Notes under the pieces: model-generated
Seen by the model: the letters and a program-made list of their open reading frames with translations, nothing else
Database searches by the model: none
What the model was told of the DNA's origin: nothing
Position numbers and translations under genes: made by a program
Part shown: positions 8,722-18,680 of the stretch, one piece after another
Layout of the letters: every line of letters starts with the position of its first letter
Position numbering within the stretch: position 1 is the stretch's first letter
NCBI GenBank assembly: GCA_003550725.1
Contig: PUKZ01000104.1
Span: 1-64,000 of the forward strand
DNA from: Bacteroidales bacterium
GTDB taxonomy: Bacteria > Bacteroidota > Bacteroidia > Bacteroidales > UBA7960
Direction of reading: 5' to 3'
Length of the DNA: 64,000 nucleotides

Positions 8722-10059
8722 TTAATCTTTTATTTGGGATGTGCTGCGGGAAATTGAAAAGTTGTCACCGATAGCCAGGTAATTGAGTCTTCCATTTTCA
8801 TCACGTTCTCTCTCTACATTCAGATTACTGCCTGTAATTTGGCTGATTGCTGCAAGTCCGGTTCCTGCCAAATCCCGCAAAGAAGCTGATCTGTGATCTG
8901 AGGAAAAATCAAAACCGGTTCTTTTTTCTAATTCAGACATTGCCAGGCGAGGTAAGGTAACAGGCTCTTCATAATGATATTGTTCGCCTGTCTTTGCATA
9001 ACTCCCGGCATAAAACTCCATGGGGCTATCAAATAAAACGTGTGCTGATTTTTGCTTAACAGGTATCTGAGAAGGTTCTAAAGAAGCTAACCTGTTAATA
9101 TTTATTGGTTCAGGTATAAACTTTTCCTTGGCCTGATCGGTTATATCTACATGTCTTTCCGGCTTTATTTCTAAAGCTTTAACAGGTATTTTTTCCAATT
9201 GCTCATCTCTATGTATTAGGGGTATTTCAGTCTCACCGACATCAGCTGTAATTATAATATCATCAGGCTTCTGAAAAATTTTGTCTTCCTTTTGAATTGT
9301 TTCAGCATAGTGTAGTTGCTGGTCAGGCATAAAATCGTTCATAAAAAACAAACCCGCAATGATCAAAACCACCGCAGCAGCTGACACACTGTACCATATC
9401 TTTCTTATACCACCTATTTGATGACGTTTTAGCGATGATTTTAAAGGAAAGGTTATTGCAGGATCCGGGCTAAGCCTTAACTCCTTCCATTGCGAAAGTT
9501 CTTTCCTGCGACCCGGGTTATCTTTGATATACAATTCAACCGCCCTTTTTCCTGATTCCGAAAGCTCACCATCTATATACGCAGAGAAATACTCTTCGTA
9601 ATTACTGTCATCAACAGATAGTGAAGCAACTTTTAATGAAGGTAACTTTTTGAGCTGATATTTGTTTTCAAAAACAACAGCTTCATCAGGACTTATATAG
9701 GCCAAAGAATATTTTTTTCTGACAGATTCGTATGAAGGGTTTTTTGAAATAAAACTATTCAAAGCGGCTAATTCTGTATCACTAAGCAATCCCTCAAACT
9801 CAGCAATACAAAACAATTCAACATTTTGAGGAGTAACCGGCAACTGAATTTCCGGTTCCGGTTTTTTAAGAAATTCTCTTCCACTGTATTTAATGTCTTT
9901 GTCATTTTCAAGCTCTATAATTTCAAAGTCTTCAAAATCCTTTTTTAGCTCCGGATGTTTTTCCAAAAAAGACATAAGCATGGCAGCTTGTTTTGCAGAC
10001 AAGTTCCCCTCGTAGTAATCGAGGATAAAAGCCTGGTAATTTTTTTTATTGATTTTCAT
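8722..10059 (-). CDS. Anti-sigma factor-like membrane protein with three tandem N-terminal repeats
   Basis: Starts 2 nt after the ECF sigma stop; single TM segment (VSAAAVVLIIAGLFFM); repeated YxxxYxxGxLSxxxxxxLxxFLxxxP modules. Confidence 0.75.
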   Translation of the reverse strand: MKINKKNYQAFILDYYEGNLSAKQAAMLMSFLEKHPELKKDFEDFEIIELENDKDIKYSGREFLKKPEPEIQLPVTPQNVELFCIAEFEGLLSDTELAALNSFISKNPSYESVRKKYSLAYISPDEAVVFENKYQLKKLPSLKVASLSVDDSNYEEYFSAYIDGELSESGKRAVELYIKDNPGRRKELSQWKELRLSPDPAITFPLKSSLKRHQIGGIRKIWYSVSAAAVVLIIAGLFFMNDFMPDQQLHYAETIQKEDKIFQKPDDIIITADVGETEIPLIHRDEQLEKIPVKALEIKPERHVDITDQAKEKFIPEPININRLASLEPSQIPVKQKSAHVLFDSPMEFYAGSYAKTGEQYHYEEPVTLPRLAMSELEKRTGFDFSSDHRSASLRDLAGTGLAAISQITGSNLNVERERDENGRLNYLAIGDNFSISRSTSQIKD

Positions 10060-10061
10060 TT

Positions 10062-10547
10062 TTACAATACTTCATCAAGACTGCCAATATGATTTTTTAA
10101 AAATTTTCTTGCCCTAAAAATATAAACTTTCACTTGTGCTTCGCTTATCCCGGCTATTTCCCCTATCTCCTTATAAGAGTAACCTTCATAATCTCTAAGT
10201 AAAAGAACCGATCTTTGAACTTCGGGCAACTTTGCTACTGCTAAATCTATAACTTCTTTCAAACCAAAATATTGATCGGTATATGAATGTTTATTAAAAG
10301 TGTTTTCATCTAAACTTTCCTGTCTCTGATCTTTTCGTATCATATCAATCATAGTGCGATAAGCAGTTGTAAACAAATATGAACGTGCTTTCTCTGCATT
10401 GATTTCCTGAACCTTTACCCACATCTTTTCAAAAGAATCCTGTACAACATCTCTCGCTTTCTCCTCATCCCCAATATTTTTAAGGATAAAGCGATATACA
10501 CCGTCAGCATAATTATCAACGCACTCATTATAATCAGCCGTAGTCAT
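10062..10547 (-). CDS. RNA polymerase sigma factor, ECF (sigma-70) family
   Basis: Region 2 VQDSFEKMWVKV; region 4 LPEVQRSVLLLRDYEGYSYKEIGEIAGISEAQVKVYIFRARKFLK. Confidence 0.93.
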   Translation of the reverse strand: MTTADYNECVDNYADGVYRFILKNIGDEEKARDVVQDSFEKMWVKVQEINAEKARSYLFTTAYRTMIDMIRKDQRQESLDENTFNKHSYTDQYFGLKEVIDLAVAKLPEVQRSVLLLRDYEGYSYKEIGEIAGISEAQVKVYIFRARKFLKNHIGSLDEVL

Positions 10548-11165
10548 ATTTTTTAATGCAATTGCTCCTGTTTTTACCGTAAGACGGTTTAAACAAAAAA
10601 AAGTTACAAAATTTGAAAAATAAATTATATAAAAAATTGTAATTAAATGGTCATGCCGGTTAAATAAATTCGAAAATCAAAACTATGTATCATAAATTAC
10701 AATCTTTTTGCGTTTTTAAAATTTAACAACCTCAAAAATTAAACCAAAACATAAAAATTAAGTATAATATAAATGAGTTAATTTCTTACTTATATTAGAT
10801 CTATAAATTTGTGTTTTTTAATATAACAAATTAAACAATTACTTGAATTCTTTTTGCTGAAGGACTAAAAAATAAAAAAACCGATACTAAGTAAAATGCT
10901 TATCTTTAAAACCTTAAAATAAAGACACCATTGTAAACCCATTTTTGAGTGGGGCTTATATTAAGTTATTAATCAAAGATATAAAAAGTTTATTTACAAA
11001 TAGCAAAATAACTTTACTTTAAATGATGTTTAGTAACAAAAAAGAGTTTAATATAAATAGTGATGATTAATATAAACAGGTCGAAATATTTGTTTTAGAG
11101 TTTAACTTGTTTATAAAATCAATTTTATTGAAATAAAAAAGTGAAAATTTAAGATATAAAATAAG

Positions 11166-11173
11166 TATCTTTG
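11166..11173 (+). promoter_or_regulatory. -7 element (TATCTTTG) upstream of the wza-like gene
   Basis: TAnnTTTG match, 33 nt before the ATG at 11207. Confidence 0.45.
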
Positions 11174-11206
11174 CAGTTTTGAAATTCATAAATAAAATAT
11201 TTTTTT

Positions 11207-11968
11207 ATGTCGAAAACAATTATTTGGGTAGCTGGCATAGTTCTTTTAATAACATCATCGTGCACTCCTCACAGGGAGATAGTTTATTTTCAGGATAAAC
11301 AAGACATCGGCGATACTGTTTCTTATGATACCTCATATTATAAAATTAAACCCGATGACATTTTACACGTACGTGTATTGACAATAGAGGAGGAAAATTA
11401 TCGTATGTTTAATACAGATGATAATTTTCGTACTGCCAGGGGTGACAGAAGTGATATAACTGTATATATAGAAGGTTATTCGGTAAACGAATACGGTTAT
11501 ATAAAGATGCCGGTTTTGGGTAATGTAAAGGTAGAAGGAATGACTATCAATGAAGCGACAGATCACATCCAGGAAAAAATTGATGATTACCTTATAGATG
11601 CTACAGTAGTGGTTAAGTTAGTTAATTTTAATGTAACAGTTTTGGGTGAGGTAAGCCGGCCGGGCAATTATTATGTTTATGATAACAGGCTTACCATTGT
11701 TGATGCTTTAGGTTTGGCGGGTGATATGACCGATTTTGGTAAGCGAAATGTTAATATTGTACGCCATACACCTGATGGAGCTAAATTTGCAACCCTTGAT
11801 TTAACTGACAGGAAATCTTTTTCTTCAGAATTTTTTTACCTGCAGTCAAATGACATTGTATATGTAGAACCCACAATAGCAAAAAGGCTTGGTTTCAAAG
11901 ATTTCCCGTTTTCTGTATTGTTCTCGGCAATCAGTACAACAGTATTGCTATTGAATTTTATAAATTAA
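11207..11968 (+). CDS. Polysaccharide export outer-membrane lipoprotein (Wza-like; Poly_export and SLBB domains)
   Basis: Lipobox LLITSSC; YKIKPDDILHVRV; VLGEVSRPGNYYVYDNRLTIVDALGLAGDMTDFGKR. Confidence 0.93.
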   Translation: MSKTIIWVAGIVLLITSSCTPHREIVYFQDKQDIGDTVSYDTSYYKIKPDDILHVRVLTIEEENYRMFNTDDNFRTARGDRSDITVYIEGYSVNEYGYIKMPVLGNVKVEGMTINEATDHIQEKIDDYLIDATVVVKLVNFNVTVLGEVSRPGNYYVYDNRLTIVDALGLAGDMTDFGKRNVNIVRHTPDGAKFATLDLTDRKSFSSEFFYLQSNDIVYVEPTIAKRLGFKDFPFSVLFSAISTTVLLLNFIN

Positions 11969-11997
11969 GGTTTAGAAATCCATATTTTTTGTTAGTT

Positions 11998-14469
11998 ATG
12001 ACACAAAACCCCTATCAAGAAGAAACTATTGATATAAAGGCAATAATATTTAAATACTTAAGATATTGGTACTGGTTTGTAATTGCTTTAGCTATAGCAT
12101 TAACAGTGGCTTATTTTTATAATAAATTTTCAGAAACCGTTTACAGAACCAACGCTACAGTCCTAATCCGTGACGACAGAAAAGGAGGAGTTCACCGACC
12201 CGGGCAATTTATGGGTGAGCTCGATCTTTTCAGCCCCAGGCATAACCTCTACAATGAAATGGCTATTCTAAAATCACACAGCCTTGTAAATACTACTGTA
12301 CAGGAAATGGGTGTAAAAACCTCTTATTATAACATTGGAAGACTGGTTGGCGAAATAAGAAAAACTGAAATATATAAAAATACCCCTTTTATTGCAAAAT
12401 TTGACGCCGATAAAGTTCCAAAAAACAAACCGTTTAATGTAAAGATCGTTTCTCAAGATAAATATGAAATTGACCTGGGAGGTAATAACAATTCTTTGTT
12501 CAATTGGAGTAGCTCGGCAAATAACTCCAAAATAATGCAATTTGGAGAAGAATATAAGCATAATGGGTATTCATTCTCACTTCATCTTACAGATAATTAC
12601 AACCCTGATTCTCACAATGGGCGCGAATATATATTTGAAGTAAACAGAATTGAATCACTGGTTTCTCAATACCGTTCAAAAATATCTGTCGAACCCTTAA
12701 ACCCTGATGTTTCAATAGTTCAGGTTACTTTCGAAGCCACCAGCGCACAAAGAGCTATAGATTTTCTGAACAGGTTAACCGAAAACTATATTTACGAAGG
12801 ACTTGATGCAAAAAACCAAATAGCGCTTAACACTATTCGTTTTATAGACGAACAAATAGATGTTACCACTGATTCGCTATATCTAGCCGAAAGTTCATTA
12901 CAGGAGTTTCGGACCAAACACCAACTAATGGATATTAGTTACCAGGCAAATCAATTGTACACAGATTTGGCAGAGCTTGATAAGAAAAAAGCCACTAAAG
13001 AAGTAAAGGCTAAATATTATGATCATTTGCTTGAATATATTAAAGAAGATAAAGACTTTACAGAAATGCATGCCCCATCTGCTATGGGCATAAAGGATAA
13101 TACTCTTAATCAACTTGTTTCAGAACTAACTTCCCTTTATACTAAAAGAAGCAGGCTCTCAATGACATCAAGAGAGAAAAGTCCAACTTTAAGAGCTATA
13201 GATAATGAAATTAAATCAACCAAAAATGCTCTTAGAGAAAATATTACTAACATCATACAATCCAATGAAATTGCACTTGCAGATTTGCGCCAACGCATCG
13301 GAAAACTGGAAAGCCGTATCAATATGCTTCCCCGTACTGAAAGGGAAATGATTGGCATACAGCGTAAGTTTAATCTTAATGATGCCACCTACAACTATCT
13401 GATGGAAAAACGTGCTGAAGCAGGTATTGCACTGGCTTCCAATATTCCTGATAATGAAATAATCGACTCGGCAAGAGGCTCAGGTATAGTATCACCTAAA
13501 AAAAATCGAAACTATTTTATTGCATTAGTATTGGGAATGGTTTTTCCTATAGGGGTGATATATTTACGTGATTTTTTTAATACCAAAATACTGGAAAAGA
13601 AAGATGTTACTTCTACAGTTGATTTTCCTGTTATAGGAGTAATACCACATATTAAAAAACTCGTGAAAAACAAAAAAATCAATTTAATTAACTACAATGA
13701 TTCTAAATCTCCTGCTTCAGAGTCTTTCCGAGCCTTACGTGCCAACCTCTCATTTATGGCTTCGGATAAAAAATCAAAAATGGTCAGTATAACATCATCT
13801 AAATCAGAAGAAGGCAAAACATTTACCGCTATTAACCTGGCTACAGTGCTAGCATTAACCGGGAAAAAAACGCTTGTTTTAAGTGCTGACTTACGAAAAC
13901 CTCCTAACTATAATGAACTCGATGTTAATAAAGAACCGGGACTGGCTAACTACCTTATTGAAAAAGCCAAGCTGGAAGATATTATACAAGAATCATCACA
14001 AAATGATAACTTACAGGTTATTACTTCAGGAACAATTCCTCCTAACCCAAGCGAACTACTGGAATCAGATAAAATGAAAGAATTAGTCGAACAACTAAAA
14101 ACAAAATATGATTATATTATTACCGATAATACGCCAATCGGAATAGTGCCTGATGCAATAAACCTTTTAAAAAATTCTGAAATCGTATTATTTATTGTAA
14201 GACAAAAATATACTGATAAATCATCACTTGAGTTTTTAAAAGATTTATCGCACAAAGCAAATCTTAAAAATATAGCTATTTCAATTAACGATGTGAAAAT
14301 TGCTCGTTCAGGTTATGGATACAGTTATAGTTATAGTTATGGCTATGGCTATGGTTATGGCTATGGCTATGGCCATAAAACTTATTATGAAGACAATAAC
14401 GAGGATGGAAAAACATCTAAAATCATTAATAACTTCACAAAAAATCTAAATAAATTCAGGAAGAAATAA
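11998..14469 (+). CDS. Polysaccharide biosynthesis tyrosine autokinase (Wzc-like chain-length determinant + BY-kinase)
   Basis: N-terminal Wzz domain with 2 TMs; SSKSEEGKT Walker A, LSADLRKP Walker A', YDYIITDNTP Walker B; Tyr-rich C-terminus. ORF track starts at TTG 11989; ATG 11998 preferred. Confidence 0.93.
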   Translation: MTQNPYQEETIDIKAIIFKYLRYWYWFVIALAIALTVAYFYNKFSETVYRTNATVLIRDDRKGGVHRPGQFMGELDLFSPRHNLYNEMAILKSHSLVNTTVQEMGVKTSYYNIGRLVGEIRKTEIYKNTPFIAKFDADKVPKNKPFNVKIVSQDKYEIDLGGNNNSLFNWSSSANNSKIMQFGEEYKHNGYSFSLHLTDNYNPDSHNGREYIFEVNRIESLVSQYRSKISVEPLNPDVSIVQVTFEATSAQRAIDFLNRLTENYIYEGLDAKNQIALNTIRFIDEQIDVTTDSLYLAESSLQEFRTKHQLMDISYQANQLYTDLAELDKKKATKEVKAKYYDHLLEYIKEDKDFTEMHAPSAMGIKDNTLNQLVSELTSLYTKRSRLSMTSREKSPTLRAIDNEIKSTKNALRENITNIIQSNEIALADLRQRIGKLESRINMLPRTEREMIGIQRKFNLNDATYNYLMEKRAEAGIALASNIPDNEIIDSARGSGIVSPKKNRNYFIALVLGMVFPIGVIYLRDFFNTKILEKKDVTSTVDFPVIGVIPHIKKLVKNKKINLINYNDSKSPASESFRALRANLSFMASDKKSKMVSITSSKSEEGKTFTAINLATVLALTGKKTLVLSADLRKPPNYNELDVNKEPGLANYLIEKAKLEDIIQESSQNDNLQVITSGTIPPNPSELLESDKMKELVEQLKTKYDYIITDNTPIGIVPDAINLLKNSEIVLFIVRQKYTDKSSLEFLKDLSHKANLKNIAISINDVKIARSGYGYSYSYSYGYGYGYGYGYGHKTYYEDNNEDGKTSKIINNFTKNLNKFRKK
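14311..14373 (+). repeat. In-frame hexanucleotide repeat tract (TAT RGY)n encoding GYGYSYSYSYGYGYGYGYGYG
   Basis: Tandem ggctat/ggttat/agttat units read directly from the sequence. Confidence 0.9.
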
Positions 14470-14477
14470 CAAAATAT

Positions 14478-14523
14478 AGCATTGATAATTAAATAAGTCC
14501 TGGCTTGTTTAATTATCAATGCT
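14478..14523. repeat. 20-bp hairpin between the wzc-like gene and tRNA-Arg; terminator-like but lacking a T tract
   Basis: AGCATTGATAATTAAATAAG-tcctgg-CTTGTTTAATTATCAATGCT; one G-T wobble, 6-nt loop. Confidence 0.75.
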
Positions 14524-14580
14524 GGCTACTCTATACAAGCTAAGCAATATAACAAAAATTATTAACTTTGCTCACCTGTT

Positions 14581-14654
14581 GGCTCCGTAGTTCAATTGGA
14601 TAGAATAACAGATTCCGGTTCTGTAGGTTGGGGGTTCGAGTCCCCCCGGAGTCA
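14581..14654 (+). tRNA. tRNA-Arg (anticodon CCG)
   Basis: Acceptor GGCTCCG/CGGAGTC (one G-U), anticodon stem ACAGA/TCTGT with loop TTCCGGT, T-arm GGGGGTTCGAGTCCCCC; CCA not encoded. Confidence 0.93.
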
Positions 14655-14891
14655 CTAAAGCCGGGAAAAATGATATTTTTTTTATGAAAATTATAAAAGC
14701 AGATCATTAAATGTGAAAAGTACCCTCCAGTAATTTTATTAAAAAATTTATTTAGCATTCTACTTTATTTAAAATTAGTTATAATGGCTTTACAGGATTT
14801 TCAAAAAATCTTCCGCTTAAATTTTTAATTTTGTATTGAACTAAAATAATAACAAAAAAAAATTTTTGGCTGCCTATAAAAAGCTAATAAA

Positions 14892-16508
14892 ATGCATAAA
14901 ATTGGTAATCCTAATAAAAACAAATACTTTGATGTTGATCCTTTTGTTTTTTGGGTCTCCTCTATACTGATAATTTTATTTATAATTATAACCCTGGGTG
15001 TTGGAGAGCCAATGGAGCAAGTTTTTGAAGCTATACAAACAGGTATTTCTAAAGGTGGGGGCTGGTTTTTTGTATTATCCGTGAACTTTTTTCTTTTATT
15101 TTCGTTGGCTATTGCCTTCAGCAAATTTGGAAAAATCAGACTAGGAGGCAAGACTGCTGAGCCTGATTTTTCAAAAACTTCTTGGTTTGCCATGTTATTC
15201 AGTGCAGGAATGGGCATTGGTATTCTTTTCTGGAGTGTAGGTGAACCTGTTTTGCACTATGTTTCACCACCTATAGGCGAAGGCAGCACAGTTGTTTCTG
15301 CTGAAAGATCAATGCAGTACACTTTTCTACACTGGGGGCTTCATGCCTGGGGTATTTATGCATTGGTAGGTATGGCTCTGGCATTTTTTGCGTTCAATAA
15401 AAAGTTGCCACTTACCATCAGTTCAGCATTCCACCCCCTTATAGGTGAAAGAATAAACGGAAAAATAGGAAAAACGATCAATGTGCTGGCTGTTTTGGCA
15501 ACTCTTTTCGGACTGGCAACTTCACTGGGGCTCGGTGTGCAACAAATAAATGCAGGTTTGAGTCATCTTACTAATATACAAGAAAATGTGACCGTACAAA
15601 TCATACTTTTAGCCGTTATAATATTAATAGCAACAGGATCGGTAATTGCAGGAATGTCTTCGGGAGTAAAGAGGCTAAGCCAAATGAATATAATTATAGG
15701 AGCGGTCTTTCTTGTATTTATAATAATAATCGGGCCTACTTTATTTATAACCGGATCTATTTTGCAAAACATAGGCGCCTATCTTAACAATTTTTTCGAA
15801 ATCAGCTTTTGGACAGAAACATACCAACAGTCTGACTGGCAGCAGGATTGGACAGTGTTTTACTGGGCATGGTGGATTAGCTGGTCACCTTTTGTGGGTA
15901 TGTTTATTGCCCGTATATCAAGAGGTAGATCAATAAGGGAGTTTATGCTGGGAGTACTTCTTGTACCATCATTGGTAACATTTATCTGGTTATCGGCTTT
16001 CGGCGGATCAGCACTCTTTTTGGAACTAAACAATATAGCTGATTTGGCATCATTGGTGCAGGAAAATGTTGCAACTTCATTATTTGTTTTACTTGAACAA
16101 TTTCCACTGGGTATTTTAGCATCTATTTTGGGGTTAATACTTATAACAAGTTTTTTTGTAACTTCCGCCGATTCAGGCTCCCTTGTAATAGATAGCCTCA
16201 CTGCAGGCGGCAAACTGGATGCCCCGGTTCAGCAAAGAGTATTTTGGGCAGTGGTTAAAGGCGGAGTAGCAGCAGTTTTGCTTGTAGGAGGCGGACTGGG
16301 AGCATTACAAACCGCATCGATAATAACCGGACTGCCCTTTGCAATTGTTTTGTTAATTATGTCGTATAGCCTTGTTATAGGCCTGCAGGATGAAAAGAAC
16401 AAGTTGATCCATTTTGAAAAAGAAGAAAAAACAGAAAAAGTCTCATACCAAGAAACTATTAAAAACGTAATTGATAAAAGAGACAAGAATAAAACTAAAA
16501 ACCAATAA
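14892..16508 (+). CDS. BCCT family (betaine/carnitine/choline) transporter
   Basis: SAGMGIGILFWSVGEPVLHY, FYWAWWISWSPFVGMFIARISRGR, FFVTSADSGSLVID signature stretches. Confidence 0.95.
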   Translation: MHKIGNPNKNKYFDVDPFVFWVSSILIILFIIITLGVGEPMEQVFEAIQTGISKGGGWFFVLSVNFFLLFSLAIAFSKFGKIRLGGKTAEPDFSKTSWFAMLFSAGMGIGILFWSVGEPVLHYVSPPIGEGSTVVSAERSMQYTFLHWGLHAWGIYALVGMALAFFAFNKKLPLTISSAFHPLIGERINGKIGKTINVLAVLATLFGLATSLGLGVQQINAGLSHLTNIQENVTVQIILLAVIILIATGSVIAGMSSGVKRLSQMNIIIGAVFLVFIIIIGPTLFITGSILQNIGAYLNNFFEISFWTETYQQSDWQQDWTVFYWAWWISWSPFVGMFIARISRGRSIREFMLGVLLVPSLVTFIWLSAFGGSALFLELNNIADLASLVQENVATSLFVLLEQFPLGILASILGLILITSFFVTSADSGSLVIDSLTAGGKLDAPVQQRVFWAVVKGGVAAVLLVGGGLGALQTASIITGLPFAIVLLIMSYSLVIGLQDEKNKLIHFEKEEKTEKVSYQETIKNVIDKRDKNKTKNQ

Positions 16509-16517
16509 CCAATTATC

Positions 16518-17423
16518 ATGTACAAATTCAATAACATACTTATTTGCCTGGATTTGACAGAAGCAGATTATTTTCTCATAAATTATACAAGCTTTATAGC
16601 AAATATTCTTAAACCCAAAAAACTTGTTTTTATTCATGTAATGGAAACTTATGACCTGCCTGATGAGATAATAGACTCCTTTCATGATAGTGAAGAAAAC
16701 CTGGAAAAGATCCTTAAAAAAGAACTTGAAGAAAGAATTAATTCAGCTCTGTCAGTTAATTATGATCTGGATTATACCCTTGTAATTGAACAAGGCCTGG
16801 CAGCAGAAAAGATAGTTCAATATTCAAAAAATAATGATATTGACCTAAGCATATTAAGTGGTAAAGGAAGTGTTGCAAAGAAAGTTGCCGGACTGTTACC
16901 CTCCTCTGTTTTGATGGTAAATGAAAAAAGCAAACATAAGTTGAAGAAATTGCTTGTAAAAATGGACTTCTCCAAAACATCATACTTGGCTCTTCTTATG
17001 GCACAAAAATTAGCTAATCTAACAGGAGCTTCAATAGAATGCCATTATGTCCATAAGTTCCCCCTTAACTATTTTCCAAAAATGACTCCTGACAATGTAA
17101 AGGATATAAAAAATGAGCTAAAGGAACATGTTGATAACAAATATGAGGAGTTTATAAAAAACATGAATATAAACAAAAAAGATGCACCCCTATGCAGTTT
17201 TTGTATTGAGTATCACGATGAAGAATCATACCTGGTATACAATCACGCTGCCAAGAATAATTTTGATCTTATTCTGACCGGAACAAAGATAAAATCAATA
17301 CTCTCCAGAACACTACTTGAAAAAAACCCCGAGAAATACGTGGGCATAGATAAAGAAATTCCGATTATGATAGTAAAGGATTACAAAAAATCTAACGGAT
17401 TTCTCAAAGATATCTTTGATTGA
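16518..17423 (+). CDS. Universal stress protein, probably two tandem Usp domains
   Basis: 301 aa; NILICLDLTEADYFLINY...DLSILSGKGS and LLVKMDFSKTSYLALLMAQKLA...DLILTGTK; 9 nt downstream of the BCCT gene. Confidence 0.82.
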   Translation: MYKFNNILICLDLTEADYFLINYTSFIANILKPKKLVFIHVMETYDLPDEIIDSFHDSEENLEKILKKELEERINSALSVNYDLDYTLVIEQGLAAEKIVQYSKNNDIDLSILSGKGSVAKKVAGLLPSSVLMVNEKSKHKLKKLLVKMDFSKTSYLALLMAQKLANLTGASIECHYVHKFPLNYFPKMTPDNVKDIKNELKEHVDNKYEEFIKNMNINKKDAPLCSFCIEYHDEESYLVYNHAAKNNFDLILTGTKIKSILSRTLLEKNPEKYVGIDKEIPIMIVKDYKKSNGFLKDIFD

Positions 17424-17589
17424 AAAAACAAATTTTTATTATCTGACTGTAGCATAAAAATAAACAAAAGATATAACCTCTAAGGGTTTGTTATTATATT
17501 TTTTTGATAACAAAGCTAATATATGGCGTTGTGTTTTATGAGTAAAAAATAAATTACCAGTTGAATTTGTAAGAAAACTGATCGGAAAC

Positions 17590-18483
17590 TTACTTATCAA
17601 ACTTATCTTTAAATGACTTAAATCCTTTTCCAAGTATTTCATTGGCGTTTATAACCGTTACAAAAGCATCGGGATCAATTTTATTTATATAATCCTGTAA
17701 AATACCCATTTCACGACGATTTACATTTACGAAAATGATCCTTTTTTCTTCATTATTATACATCCCCTTACCTTCAATAAATGTACCTCCCCTGTTAATA
17801 TCAACAAGAATCTTTTTACTTATCTCTTCATATTGCTCAGATATTATAAATAAGGTCTTTTCATAATCTATACCTTCCAGTACCGTATCAATAACTTTAC
17901 CTGTAATAAATATAACTATCCATGAATAAAGCGGTATTTTCCAGTCGCCAAATGATATAAGACCAAATAATACTATAATGGCATCTACTATTATCAAAGA
18001 TTGCCCAACCGGTACCCTGGTATATTTTGACATAATCATCGCTATAATATCAGACCCTCCGGAAGTAGCCCTCGATTTAAATATCAAGCCCAAGCCCAAA
18101 CCTATAAGTACGCCGCCAAAAATACACGACAGTAATGCATCATCCTCTACAAGAGGAACACTACCCCACCAGTAAGACAAAAGATCAATAAACAGGGATG
18201 CAAGAATAAAACCCACAATAGTTTTAACACCAAACCGGGGGCCCAATACCTTTATGCCAATTATAGTTAAAGGTATATTAATAATCAAGCCCGTCAAACC
18301 AACAGGAGCTCCAATAAGGTGATGTAAAACAATGCCAATGCCATAAACACCCCCGGGAACAATCTTATAGGGAGTAATAAAAAAAACAAAGCCGGCTGCC
18401 AAAACAAAAGACCCAACTAATATGAGTGAATAAGAAATAAACCACTTTTTTGAGAAAACTTTCTCTTTTGATAAAAACGCCAT
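17590..18483 (-). CDS. YitT family membrane protein (DUF2179 C-terminus)
   Basis: GGVYGIGIVLHH, SGGSDIIAMI, C-terminal cytosolic domain GGTFIEGKGMY...RREMGILQDYI. Confidence 0.9.
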   Translation of the reverse strand: MAFLSKEKVFSKKWFISYSLILVGSFVLAAGFVFFITPYKIVPGGVYGIGIVLHHLIGAPVGLTGLIINIPLTIIGIKVLGPRFGVKTIVGFILASLFIDLLSYWWGSVPLVEDDALLSCIFGGVLIGLGLGLIFKSRATSGGSDIIAMIMSKYTRVPVGQSLIIVDAIIVLFGLISFGDWKIPLYSWIVIFITGKVIDTVLEGIDYEKTLFIISEQYEEISKKILVDINRGGTFIEGKGMYNNEEKRIIFVNVNRREMGILQDYINKIDPDAFVTVINANEILGKGFKSFKDKFDK

Positions 18484-18680
18484 TTTATAAAGTTTTAATT
18501 AATGAAGCCCTAAATTTGAAGCTGCAAATCTAATTAGTTTTATGATAAGTAAATCATTTTATAGTTAAATAACTGTTAGTAAAAATCACAAACCATAATT
18601 AGTTTATTTTGATAAAAACCAATCTAATTAAAAACTTTAAGGGTAAGAAAAAATCAAAAATATGAGTTATTAACAAACTA

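Noticed and set aside
14540-14758. 72-aa minus-strand ORF containing SGGTRTPNLQNRNLLFYPIELRSQQ
   Set aside because: It is the reverse translation of tRNA-Arg(CCG), a common spurious ORF type.
17487-17514. TTTGTTAT...ATAACAAA inverted repeat between the convergent Usp and YitT genes
   Set aside because: Only 8 AT-rich bp with a 12-nt loop; expected by chance in DNA of this composition, though it might contribute to termination.
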